Source: Streptomyces regalis (GTDB lineage: Bacteria > Actinomycetota > Actinomycetes > Streptomycetales > Streptomycetaceae). From it: 5,196 bases of DNA. The translations under genes and the position numbers were made by a program. A model generated the notes under the pieces. That model was not told the origin of the DNA, did no database searches, and saw only the letters and a list, made by a program, of their open reading frames with translations. Positions 1 through 4,853 of this stretch are shown in pieces. The stretch covers positions 1 to 5,196 of the forward strand of contig NZ_LLZG01000145.1 in the NCBI RefSeq assembly GCF_001509475.1, given 5' to 3'. Each line of letters begins with the position of its first letter. Position 1 is the first letter of the stretch.

Positions 1-26
1 TCAGCCCGCCCCCTTGCGCGTACCGC

Positions 27-929
27 ATGAGGACGTCGTACCGCAGGGATCACGACCCGTCACCACAGCCCGGACATCGCCAATTCAACCTGAGTAAGGC
101 TCGATGGTACGGCGAAGGCCGTACCGTTCCTATCCGCGTGATCGTCATTCACGACATGGAGGCCCCCGAGGGGCCGCTTACCGCCGAGAACGTCGCGCGC
201 TACTTCGCGAACCTCCCCGCGAGCAACAAGGCCAGTGCTCACGTCTGCGTGGACAACAACAGTGCGGTTCGCTGCGTGGCCGATGGTAACCGGGCGTGGC
301 ACGCTCCGGGTACCAACTCTGACGGCCTCGGCCTCGAACTTGCCGGGTACGCGCGCCAGTCGCGCGCCGAGTGGCTCGACCAGTACTCGAAGGGCGTCCT
401 CGAACAGGCCGCGAAGGTCACCGCGGATTGGTGCCGGAAGCACAGCATTCCGGCCCGGAAGCTGACCGTTGCCGAGCTGAAGGCCGGTAGGCGCGGGATC
501 GTTGGCCACCGGGACGTGTCGGCCGCGTACGGCCAGACCAACCACTCGGACCCTGGCCCCAACTTCCCGTGGGACTACTTCCTGTCGCGTGTAAACGCTC
601 TCCTCAACCCTCCGAGCAAGGTCACGCTTCCGGCCCCGGTGAGCAAACCGGTCGTGAAGCCCCGGGGGTACACCCCTCCGGCCTTCCCCAAGGGGCTGAA
701 GCCGGGTAGCTGGTCGCCTTCGGCCAGGCCGCTTCATCGAGCCCTGAAGGCCGCTGGATTCATGAACAAGTCGGTCCCTCTCTCGGACCACTACGGCCCG
801 AAGACGCAAGAGGGTGTCGGCCTCTTCCACAGGCGATTCCCGCAGTACGCGAAGCGGGGTTCTTCGTGGGATGTGGCTATCGGCCCGAAGGGTTGGGCCG
901 CTCTCAACAAGATGGCGTACGACAAGTAA
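27..929 (+). CDS. Endolysin: N-acetylmuramoyl-L-alanine amidase (Amidase_2) with C-terminal peptidoglycan-binding-like region
   Basis: The predicted product cleaves the amide bond between N-acetylmuramic acid and L-alanine in peptidoglycan, releasing phage at lysis. The Amidase_2 core spans roughly residues 25-194. The first zinc ligand is His42 in VIVIHDME. The NSDGLGLELAG stretch (97-107) matches the conserved substrate-groove strand. GHRD gives His161, and HSDPGPNFPW gives the third ligand, Asp175. His173 sits where AmpD-type enzymes have their catalytic lysine. A Pro/Lys-rich linker (about 195-225) leads to a C-terminal region with YGPKT and IGPKGWAAL, reminiscent of peptidoglycan-binding repeats. 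There is no signal peptide, so export would depend on a holin. The downstream holin-like gene begins 10 bases after the stop. The start is uncertain: ATG 27 has no clear ribosome binding site, its frame stays open to the window edge, and a different frame ends at 30 as an ATGA overlap. The gene may begin upstream. A CTG at 90, just before SKARWYGEGRT, is a less likely alternative. Confidence 0.92.
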   Translation: MRTSYRRDHDPSPQPGHRQFNLSKARWYGEGRTVPIRVIVIHDMEAPEGPLTAENVARYFANLPASNKASAHVCVDNNSAVRCVADGNRAWHAPGTNSDGLGLELAGYARQSRAEWLDQYSKGVLEQAAKVTADWCRKHSIPARKLTVAELKAGRRGIVGHRDVSAAYGQTNHSDPGPNFPWDYFLSRVNALLNPPSKVTLPAPVSKPVVKPRGYTPPAFPKGLKPGSWSPSARPLHRALKAAGFMNKSVPLSDHYGPKTQEGVGLFHRRFPQYAKRGSSWDVAIGPKGWAALNKMAYDK

Positions 930-938
930 GGAAGATCG

Positions 939-1169
939 TTGAAGTTCCTCAAGACCCATCCGGCGCGCGTCTACTCGCTCGCCGTTGCAGTTCTCGCCCT
1001 GGTCGCCGCGTACGGCGTCAAGGTTCCGAAGGGCGAAGTCCTCAGCCTGGTCGCGGCCGTCCTCGGCCTGGCCGGCGGTGAAGCCGTTCAGCGAGTCGAG
1101 AACGGCAAGACCGCGGATGCTCTCCTGACTCCGTCGCCGGTTCACGCGAACCTCGGCGACGAAGGCTAG
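939..1169 (+). CDS. Small holin-like membrane protein
   Basis: This 76-aa protein has two hydrophobic segments, about residues 12-27 (VYSLAVAVLALVAAYGV) and 34-48 (VLSLVAAVLGLAGG), joined by a short KVPKGE turn. The tail is hydrophilic and starts EAVQRVENGKT. Length, two-helix layout and position directly after the endolysin fit a class II-type holin, which would permeabilise the cytoplasmic membrane so that the amidase, which lacks a signal peptide, can reach the wall. Small proteins of this shape with an EAVQR-type tail are familiar next to Streptomyces phage endolysins (family recollection, not searched). The start is TTG 939. AAGGAAG at 928-934 overlaps the endolysin stop and lies 4 bases upstream, so the two genes are probably translationally coupled. 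Lytic function is inferred from context. An anti-holin or simple membrane accessory role cannot be excluded. Confidence 0.75.
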   Translation: MKFLKTHPARVYSLAVAVLALVAAYGVKVPKGEVLSLVAAVLGLAGGEAVQRVENGKTADALLTPSPVHANLGDEG

Positions 1170-1180
1170 CCCGTAGGGCG

Positions 1181-1259
1181 GGGCCGCCCTGCCTCCTGCG
1201 GCCCTTCAGCACGTCCTACACGAAACCCACAGCACCCATCCGGGTGTTGGGGGTCTTTC
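1181..1259 (+). terminator. Two-hairpin terminator element, copy A
   Basis: The first hairpin is a 7-bp perfect stem, GGGCCGC (1181-1187) with GCGGCCC (1198-1204), around a loop containing TGCCTCC. A spacer of about 20 bases leads to the second hairpin, 1225-1237 with 1242-1254, loop ATCC. Its 13-bp stem has one A-G mismatch and one G-U pair, and it is followed by CTTTCGTCATTTT. The element ends the endolysin-holin transcript and also separates it from the convergent minus-strand gene that stops at 1286. The minus-strand reading of the second hairpin is also followed by TTTCG, so it may work in both directions. A near-copy lies at 2083-2163. Confidence 0.75.
1200..1228 (+). repeat. 29-bp direct repeat, copy A
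   Basis: This stretch is identical over 29 bases to 2104-2132, 904 bases away. It covers the 3' arm of the first hairpin, the spacer with CAGCACGTCCTACACGAAA, and the start of the second hairpin. The two copies flank exactly one gene, the minus-strand membrane protein. Confidence 0.9.
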
Positions 1260-1285
1260 GTCATTTTGGCTTTGCCCCGCCCTGT

Positions 1286-2035
1286 TCACGGCTTCCGAAT
1301 TGGGGGGCACATTTTATCGGCCTTCTCCTTATCGTGCTGGTCCCAGTAGCGGCAAGATTCTAGTAGTCGTTTGTCCATCTTCAAGTCGGCTGCTTCTCCG
1401 GGCGCGGACATCACCCGGGATACAAGAAAGGTTGCTAATGTCACAAGGACCGCCATGGTAAGCACCAAGCCCCCCAGAAAGCGAGTGGCTCCGGCGACCC
1501 CTCGCTTGACTGGTGTATTGGTCAAGTGGGCTGCGGCAAGCTTGATATTCCCCTTAGGGCCATCCACCAGAACGGAGAATGTGACTCTTTGATTGCGTGC
1601 AACTAGAACCTTTTTGACCTTAAGAAGTGGGCCGTCGATAACGTGTTGAGGCTTAGGCGCCGAAGGGGGGTCCACCTCAGTATCCAGTACCGTGACGATG
1701 TTTGCGCCAAAGTCGAAGATCAGTGACTCGTCCCCGCTAGCGAAGTCTGTTGGCGAAATGTCGCGGCGCCCTGAATTGCTGAACTCAAGCTCCACTAGGC
1801 GTGGTTCGACCAGTGTTGTTCCAGCATGTGAAACGGATACGGCCGAGGGTGCAGAAGGTGAAGTGCTCCTCAAGAGCGTAGTATTGCTTGACTGGTTCCA
1901 GACGACGCGTCTCTTTGGATTATTTGAGCGCAGCGTTGCCCAAGCGCCGCCGACCCCAATCAGCACACCAAATCCGACCGAGATGGCCATGTTCCAGAAA
2001 TCGTTAGACCCGATGTAGCTCTCAGCGGTGACCAC
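1286..2035 (-). CDS. Hypothetical two-TM membrane protein, candidate phage moron
   Basis: This is a 249-aa protein from GTG 2035. GGAGGAG (2046-2040) lies 4 bases upstream and decides the start. A longer reading from ATG 2116 would begin inside the terminator repeat and is unlikely. A first membrane helix (about residues 16-35, MAISVGFGVLIGVGGAWATL) is followed by the basic NNPKRR. A soluble, probably beta-rich domain (about 40-175) contains VELEFSNSGRRDISPTDF and VTFSVLVDG. A second helix (about 186-205) precedes a hydrophilic 44-residue tail with Cys228 and Cys243. The positive-inside rule puts the central domain in the cytoplasm and the tail outside, where the cysteines could pair. It resembles a recurrent Streptomyces hypothetical family that I recall but could not search; no function is known to me. 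Odd points are GC near 45% in one hand-counted 60-base sample (1561-1620), against 68% in a sample of the endolysin gene, plus a rare TTA codon at 1438-1436 and flanking duplicated terminators. A moron role is inferred. Confidence 0.8.
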   Translation of the reverse strand: MVTAESYIGSNDFWNMAISVGFGVLIGVGGAWATLRSNNPKRRVVWNQSSNTTLLRSTSPSAPSAVSVSHAGTTLVEPRLVELEFSNSGRRDISPTDFASGDESLIFDFGANIVTVLDTEVDPPSAPKPQHVIDGPLLKVKKVLVARNQRVTFSVLVDGPKGNIKLAAAHLTNTPVKRGVAGATRFLGGLVLTMAVLVTLATFLVSRVMSAPGEAADLKMDKRLLESCRYWDQHDKEKADKMCPPIRKP

Positions 2036-2039
2036 CAGG

Positions 2040-2046
2040 CTCCTCC
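2040..2046 (-). promoter_or_regulatory. Shine-Dalgarno GGAGGAG deciding the GTG 2035 start
   Basis: Read on the minus strand, GGAGGAG ends 4 bases before GTG 2035. It is the strongest Shine-Dalgarno sequence upstream of the membrane-protein gene. The alternative ATG at 1990 has none and would trim the segment before the first membrane helix. Confidence 0.65.
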
Positions 2047-2082
2047 AAACCTCTCCCTGCTGACTGCGCGACCACACTCTAG

Positions 2083-2163
2083 GGGCCACCCTTGCCTCCG
2101 GGTGGCCCTTCAGCACGTCCTACACGAAACCCCCAACACTCGTAAGGGTGTTGGGGGTCTTTC
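2083..2163. terminator. Two-hairpin terminator element, copy B
   Basis: The first hairpin is a 9-bp perfect stem, GGGCCACCC (2083-2091) with GGGTGGCCC (2100-2108), loop TTGCCTCC. The second pairs 2129-2141 with 2146-2158, a 13-bp stem with one G-U pair and a GTAA tetraloop of the GNRA class, followed by CTTTCCTCGTT on the plus strand. It shares 29 identical bases with copy A (2104-2132 equals 1200-1228) and 18 more at 2146-2163. In the minus direction it would end the regulator and Cys-rich transcript 62 bases after its last stop. No plus-strand gene ends near it, although its T-rich side points that way, which suggests that it is a duplicated or displaced late-operon terminator. Confidence 0.7.
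2104..2132 (+). repeat. 29-bp direct repeat, copy B
   Basis: Second copy of the perfect 29-base repeat, in the same orientation as 1200-1228. Recombination between the copies would remove the membrane-protein gene and leave a single terminator element. Confidence 0.9.
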
Positions 2164-2224
2164 CTCGTTCTGCAGGGCGTTTACACGGGCCCGCGGCGGC
2201 CTCGCCTGCCCAAAGTCGGCTTGT

Positions 2225-2443
2225 CTAGTGGCAATGGCAGTTGCATATACCATTGCGGCAGTTAGAGCACTGAGAGTACTCATACCACGACAATCTCCTA
2301 CCGCAGCAAGTGCAATCGGCTTTCAGGAAGGATTTGCCGGAAGTGGCCTGCCGTCGCGTTTTCTCGCATTTTTCGCATAGGCCACCAGTGACAAAAAGGC
2401 CCCTAAAGAGCGGCACTTGTCTATAGCACCCATTACATTGCAC
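2225..2443 (-). CDS. Very cysteine-rich small protein with zinc-ribbon-like CxxC pairs
   Basis: This is a 72-aa protein with twelve cysteines: C3, C6, C23, C26, C44, C46, C47, C59, C62, C67, C69 and C71, plus His70 and His72. Two four-cysteine sites can be drawn, C3xxC6 with C23xxC26 and C44xxC47 with C59xxC62, each like a zinc ribbon. The tail NGICNCHCH adds further possible ligands. It has no membrane segment and I recognise no family. The start is GTG 2443. An AGGGG about 8 bases upstream is the better-spaced ribosome binding site, since GAGGA abuts the start. The gene begins 15 bases after the regulator stop on the same strand, so the two are probably co-transcribed. Base composition is lower in GC than the regulator (28 of 60 in 2221-2280, hand-counted). 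It could be a metal-binding partner of the regulator or an unrelated passenger. Whether it is expressed is unproven. Confidence 0.6.
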   Translation of the reverse strand: MQCNGCYRQVPLFRGLFVTGGLCEKCEKTRRQATSGKSFLKADCTCCGRRLSWYEYSQCSNCRNGICNCHCH

Positions 2444-2458
2444 TCCTCAGACCCCTAA

Positions 2459-3829
2459 CTAGGCTGCTGCCTTGAGCCGAGCAAGCTCCCGTGCTCGCTC
2501 GTTCAGCTCTCGCGCCCTCGGGTTGCTCAGGTACGGCCGGATGCGTCGCCGCATGATCGTGAAGTGTTCGTCAGCCCGCGCGGACGACAAGGCCGCGTAG
2601 TCGTCGAGGAACGCGCCCCACGTCTCGCACGCCGCTTCGAGGTGCCCGACCTCCAACTGACGTTGCGCAAGTAGGCCGTTCGCGTGCGCGTTGCCCTGCT
2701 TCTCCATCGGGGGGCGCGCGCGGTTCGACGCCTTCATAGCCTCGATCGATCCCGGCACGTCGCCGAGGGCGTAGAGCACGCTCGACACATGGAATTCGTA
2801 CGCGGCTCGGTCGTACCCGCCCACAGCATCCCGCCGGTTGTCAGCCTTCGACAGCGCGGCTTCAGTCTCGCGAAGTCGCGTGAACGCTTGGCTCCTGTCG
2901 CCCACCAGGGCGGCCCCGTGGGCTTGTTGGCCTCGAAGGAACGCTTGCAGTCGAGGGCCGGCCGAAGGCGCGGCCTCGGCGGCCGAGTCCGCCAAGTCGA
3001 GGGCCTTGTTCGCGTGCTTCAGGTTGGCGGCCTGAAGCGCCATGCCGCGAAGGGTCCGGCAGTAGGTGACTTGATCGTTACCGGCTTTGGCCAGGCCGAG
3101 GGCCTGGCGGTAGTACCTCTGCCCGAGGCCATGTGCCTTCTCATACATGGCCATCCAACCGGTCAAATAGACCAGGTCGGACGCGGCGGCCCGCATGTCG
3201 TTCTTAATGGCCTCGGTCCCGTCCGCTCGAAGGTAGGACGCTACAGAGTTGACGATGAACGCTGCGGCCATCGGGCGCGCGTGCGCGCCCCCGAGTTCGT
3301 CGAGGATGTCGGCGATCTTGTCCGTCATGCTGCGGACTACGGCCACGTCACCGGGGCCGATCTTGACCGTGCGTCCGGCGGCCTGGTGCTCTAGGCGGTC
3401 TAGGGTCTCGTCGGCTTCGTCGAAGCGTGGCACTGCGAGCGTGGCCGAGTAGAGCGCGGTCGTGAGGACGGTACGGCGCGATGGGTCCATGTCTGCCCTT
3501 CCGGTGTCAACCAGACCCTCAATGGTGTTCAGCGCGTGTTCGGGCGCAACGTCCATTCCGGCCAGGAACGGCGTTGCCCCAAGTCCCGCTTCCTCAAAGG
3601 TAATTGGACGACCGAGGCGGCGCGACAGGGCTTCGACGACAGCGGGCCGAGCTTCCTTCTTCGGTACGGCCCCTTTGAGCCAGTGGGCTACCGACGATTC
3701 GTCGTACGTCAGCTTCAGGCCCCGCTCGGCGCCGATCCGGTTCACGGCTTGCGCGAACTGGCGGTGCAGGTAGTCGCCTTCGTCCAGCAACCGGGCCATG
3801 TTCTCGTTCGGCCGGCGCTCTCTCGCCAC
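2459..3829 (-). CDS. Helix-turn-helix regulator with C-terminal TPR-like region
   Basis: This is a 456-aa protein from GTG 3829, chosen because GGGGAG (3843-3838) lies 8 bases upstream and the conserved sequence begins there; ATG 3799 is the alternative. The frame stays open upstream but that stretch lacks domain character. Residues about 20-83 (from LHRQFAQAVNRIGAERG) form a compact helical DNA-binding domain of Cro/C1 type, with a likely recognition helix at 42-51 (YDESSVAHWL). From about 135 to 450 the protein is helical with TPR-like spacing, for example YYRQALGLAKAGN and ALDLADSAAEAAPSAG, typical of Streptomyces regulators of 400-500 residues that sense a peptide or protein partner. An internal SRRTVL followed by a mildly hydrophobic run (117-133) mimics a Tat signal, but it sits behind the DNA-binding domain and is probably not one. 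The gene diverges from the small-gene operon at 3951 and has tandem repeats in its leader. Control of lysogeny or early genes is inferred. Confidence 0.87.
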   Translation of the reverse strand: MARERRPNENMARLLDEGDYLHRQFAQAVNRIGAERGLKLTYDESSVAHWLKGAVPKKEARPAVVEALSRRLGRPITFEEAGLGATPFLAGMDVAPEHALNTIEGLVDTGRADMDPSRRTVLTTALYSATLAVPRFDEADETLDRLEHQAAGRTVKIGPGDVAVVRSMTDKIADILDELGGAHARPMAAAFIVNSVASYLRADGTEAIKNDMRAAASDLVYLTGWMAMYEKAHGLGQRYYRQALGLAKAGNDQVTYCRTLRGMALQAANLKHANKALDLADSAAEAAPSAGPRLQAFLRGQQAHGAALVGDRSQAFTRLRETEAALSKADNRRDAVGGYDRAAYEFHVSSVLYALGDVPGSIEAMKASNRARPPMEKQGNAHANGLLAQRQLEVGHLEAACETWGAFLDDYAALSSARADEHFTIMRRRIRPYLSNPRARELNERARELARLKAAA

Positions 3830-3837
3830 GTCAATCA

Positions 3838-3843
3838 CTCCCC
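3838..3843 (-). promoter_or_regulatory. Shine-Dalgarno GGGGAG deciding the GTG 3829 start
   Basis: On the minus strand GGGGAG is followed by TGATTGAC and then GTG 3829. The spacing of 8 bases is good and supports this start over ATG 3799 and over any upstream codon in the same frame. Confidence 0.65.
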
Positions 3844-3848
3844 GCGAA

Positions 3849-3873
3849 CTCAAGCGTTCAAGTCGTTCAAGTT
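3849..3873. promoter_or_regulatory. Tandem TCAAG repeats, candidate operator in the divergent control region
   Basis: TCAAG occurs at 3850-3854, 3858-3862 and 3867-3871, spaced 8 and 9 bases apart; two copies extend to CGTTCAAGT. On the minus strand this reads as repeated ACTTGAACG. The outermost bases form the inverted pair GAACT (3846-3850) and AGTTC (3870-3874). The repeats lie about 20 bases upstream of the regulator start and 80 bases upstream of the divergent operon. Repeated sites at near helical-half-turn spacing fit cooperative binding by the neighbouring regulator. A weak minus-strand -10-like TAGAAG at 3887-3882 with CTGTCG 16 bases upstream would place the repeats just after the transcription start. 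The promoter call is low confidence. Confidence 0.4.
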
Positions 3874-3950
3874 CTCCTGACCTTCTAACGGTACCGCCGC
3901 GGGCGACAGCTTGGTTGCGTAGAGCGACAACGTCAGCGAGAGGTGAAGCG

Positions 3951-4136
3951 ATGCAACCGAAGGTGCAGAAGGACACCCAGCCGTACCAGGGGCCTTGCTC
4001 CGTGTCGGTACCCCTCGGGGAGTGGAAGTGCTTCCACAAGCACGCTCCGGGCTGGTGGCCGAGAGCGTTCGCGGAGCCGAGCCCCGAGGTTGTGGCGCGG
4101 GTCGACCAGGGGCTTCGGAAGTTGCTTGCGGCATGA
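3951..4136 (+). CDS. Small hypothetical protein, first gene of the divergent operon
   Basis: This is a 61-aa protein from ATG 3951, with GAGG at 3940-3943 spaced 7 bases. It has a polar N-terminus, a middle with GPCSVSVPLGEWKCFHKH and the tryptophan pair of APGWWP, then a helical, charged end (EVVARVDQGLRKLL). Cys16, Cys27, His29 and His31 could bind metal but do not form a recognised motif. No family is recognised. The TGA overlaps the next ATG by four bases, so the next gene is probably translationally coupled. It is transcribed away from the regulator, suggesting that it is one of the regulator's targets. The frame is open further upstream (from about 3798), but that stretch lies over the regulator start and repeats, so the short form is preferred. 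Confidence 0.65.
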   Translation: MQPKVQKDTQPYQGPCSVSVPLGEWKCFHKHAPGWWPRAFAEPSPEVVARVDQGLRKLLAA

Positions 4137-4333
4137 GCGCGCGAAGCAATGCACCCGCCCGTCAGATCGTTGTCGTCGCCTGTATGGAAGCGGTGCCGGT
4201 CGAGGGGTGCGACGTGTGCGGCGCCCTGGCGACGCAGCGCGAGAGGGCACGTAGGGCCGACAACAGGGCGAAGGTCAAGTCTTGCAATGAGGAGATCCTG
4301 AGCCACCCTCACCGGATGGGGGTGCGGAAGTGA
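4133..4333 (+). CDS. Small hypothetical protein with CxxC and HxH
   Basis: This is a 66-aa protein starting at ATG 4133 inside an ATGA overlap with the previous stop. GGAAG lies 11 bases upstream, too far to be strong, so coupling is the likely route of translation. The sequence has C26DVC29 at the start of a highly charged helix (ALATQRERARRADNRAK, 31-47) and ends near H58PH60, which together could make a Cys2His2 metal site. Small proteins of this pattern (CDVC, charged helix, terminal HP) recur next to regulators of this type in Streptomyces as far as I recall; none has a function that I know. The next gene overlaps by GTGA. Confidence 0.65.
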   Translation: MSARSNAPARQIVVVACMEAVPVEGCDVCGALATQRERARRADNRAKVKSCNEEILSHPHRMGVRK

Positions 4334-4584
4334 CTGCCCCGACGTTGGCCAGGCCGAAGCCCCCGCCGGCCGCCCGTCAAGGGGGCCGCCGGGGGTTCGA
4401 TCCGGGCCGCCCTTCCCTGATCGAGTGGCTAATAGGCATCTCGACCATTTGCGGCTTGTGCGCCGGTCACCGGGAAGTCTGGTGCCCCATCTGTCTCGGC
4501 TTCGACGGCTGTTGGGGGTGCAACCACAGGTTGAAAGTCCGGTGCCCCGACTGTGCGGGCAGACAGCTGGACATTTTCCGTTGA
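4330..4584 (+). CDS. Small protein with four CxxC motifs, DnaJ-zinc-finger-like
   Basis: This is an 84-aa protein from GTG 4330, which overlaps the previous TGA by four bases; GGGGG at 4318-4322 with 7-base spacing is the ribosome binding site. The N-terminal 30 residues are Pro/Arg-rich and probably disordered. SLIEWLIGIST (29-39) is a short amphipathic or hydrophobic helix. Four pairs then follow: C41GLC44, C52PIC55, C61WGC64 and C72PDC75, with gaps of 7, 5 and 7 residues. Three of the four are followed by xG (CAGH, CLGF, CAGR), recalling the CxxCxGxG repeats of the DnaJ cysteine-rich domain in a much shortened form. Two zinc ions could be bound, by pairing 1 with 4 and 2 with 3 as in DnaJ, or 1 with 2 and 3 with 4. 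There is no J domain. Function is unknown; protein or nucleic-acid binding is plausible. Confidence 0.7.
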   Translation: MTAPTLARPKPPPAARQGGRRGFDPGRPSLIEWLIGISTICGLCAGHREVWCPICLGFDGCWGCNHRLKVRCPDCAGRQLDIFR

Positions 4585-4600
4585 TCACGGACACCAAGAC

Positions 4601-4789
4601 ATGAGAACCCGCCCCCTGGTCCCTGGTTGGTGCCTGCTCTGCCGCAACGCGGGAATGGTCGTGTGGATTGGCCCGGTCGAACACGACGGCCAGAGCGCTC
4701 CCGCCTACGCCTGTGAGCCGTGCTGCGAGTACGCGCGGCAGTACATCAGCTTCTACAACAAGCAGTGGGACGCACGTCCCGCCAGTTGA
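4601..4789 (+). CDS. Small zinc-ribbon-like hypothetical protein
   Basis: This is a 62-aa protein with C11LLC14 and C38EPC41 (plus Cys42), a standard zinc-ribbon layout with a 23-residue insert, followed by an aromatic helix (YARQYISFYNKQW). It starts 16 bases after the previous stop. ATG 4601 has only a weak ribosome binding site (GGA near 4589). GTG 4553 in the same frame would overlap the upstream gene by 32 bases and also lacks a good site, so ATG is preferred. It is the last gene before the hairpin at 4818-4853 and probably ends the operon that starts at 3951. No function is recognised. Confidence 0.65.
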   Translation: MRTRPLVPGWCLLCRNAGMVVWIGPVEHDGQSAPAYACEPCCEYARQYISFYNKQWDARPAS

Positions 4790-4817
4790 CTCCCCGTCCG
4801 TCCGTCCCTTCCCCCGT

Positions 4818-4853
4818 GGCGGATGGGCGGGGGGCTAAGCCCCCCGCTCCGCC
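4818..4853 (+). terminator. Strong GC hairpin, probable terminator after the small-gene operon
   Basis: The inner stem is 9 bp, GCGGGGGGC (4827-4835) with GCCCCCCGC (4839-4847), loop TAA. It is extended by GGCGGA (4818-4823) with TCCGCC (4848-4853) across a 3-base bulge. CGTCC at 4803-4807 could also pair with GGACG at 4854-4858. There is no T-run after it, which is common for actinobacterial terminators but lowers certainty. It lies 28 bases after the stop at 4789. Confidence 0.6.

Noticed and set aside
60..1145. Long minus-strand open frame opposite the endolysin and holin-like genes
   Set aside because: It has no domain character, is very Arg-rich, and mirrors the codon structure of the well-supported amidase on the plus strand. 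It is a typical high-GC shadow frame.
2036..2116. Longer start (ATG 2116) for the membrane protein
   Set aside because: The added 27 residues would be encoded inside and next to the terminator repeat, and GTG 2035 has a strong GGAGGAG.
1200..2132. The 29-bp repeats as attL/attR of a mini integrative element
   Set aside because: There is no integrase or excisionase between them, and the repeat lies within terminator hairpins. Terminator duplication explains it more simply.
2684..3394. Plus-strand open frame opposite the regulator
   Set aside because: It is Arg/Val-rich with no motif, and the minus-strand frame shows a clear HTH and TPR-like region.
3234..3500. Internal SRRTVL of the regulator as a Tat export signal
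   Set aside because: It lies at residue 117 behind a DNA-binding domain, and the following hydrophobic run is weak. It is probably coincidental, although such proteins are sometimes labelled Tat signal proteins.
4553..4600. GTG 4553 as start of the 62-aa zinc-ribbon-like gene
   Set aside because: It would overlap the upstream gene by 32 bases and has no better ribosome binding site than ATG 4601.
3830..4684. N-terminal extension of the regulator by 285 residues
   Set aside because: The extension has low-complexity, antisense-like composition, lies over four plus-strand genes and the divergent control region, and a good ribosome binding site precedes GTG 3829.
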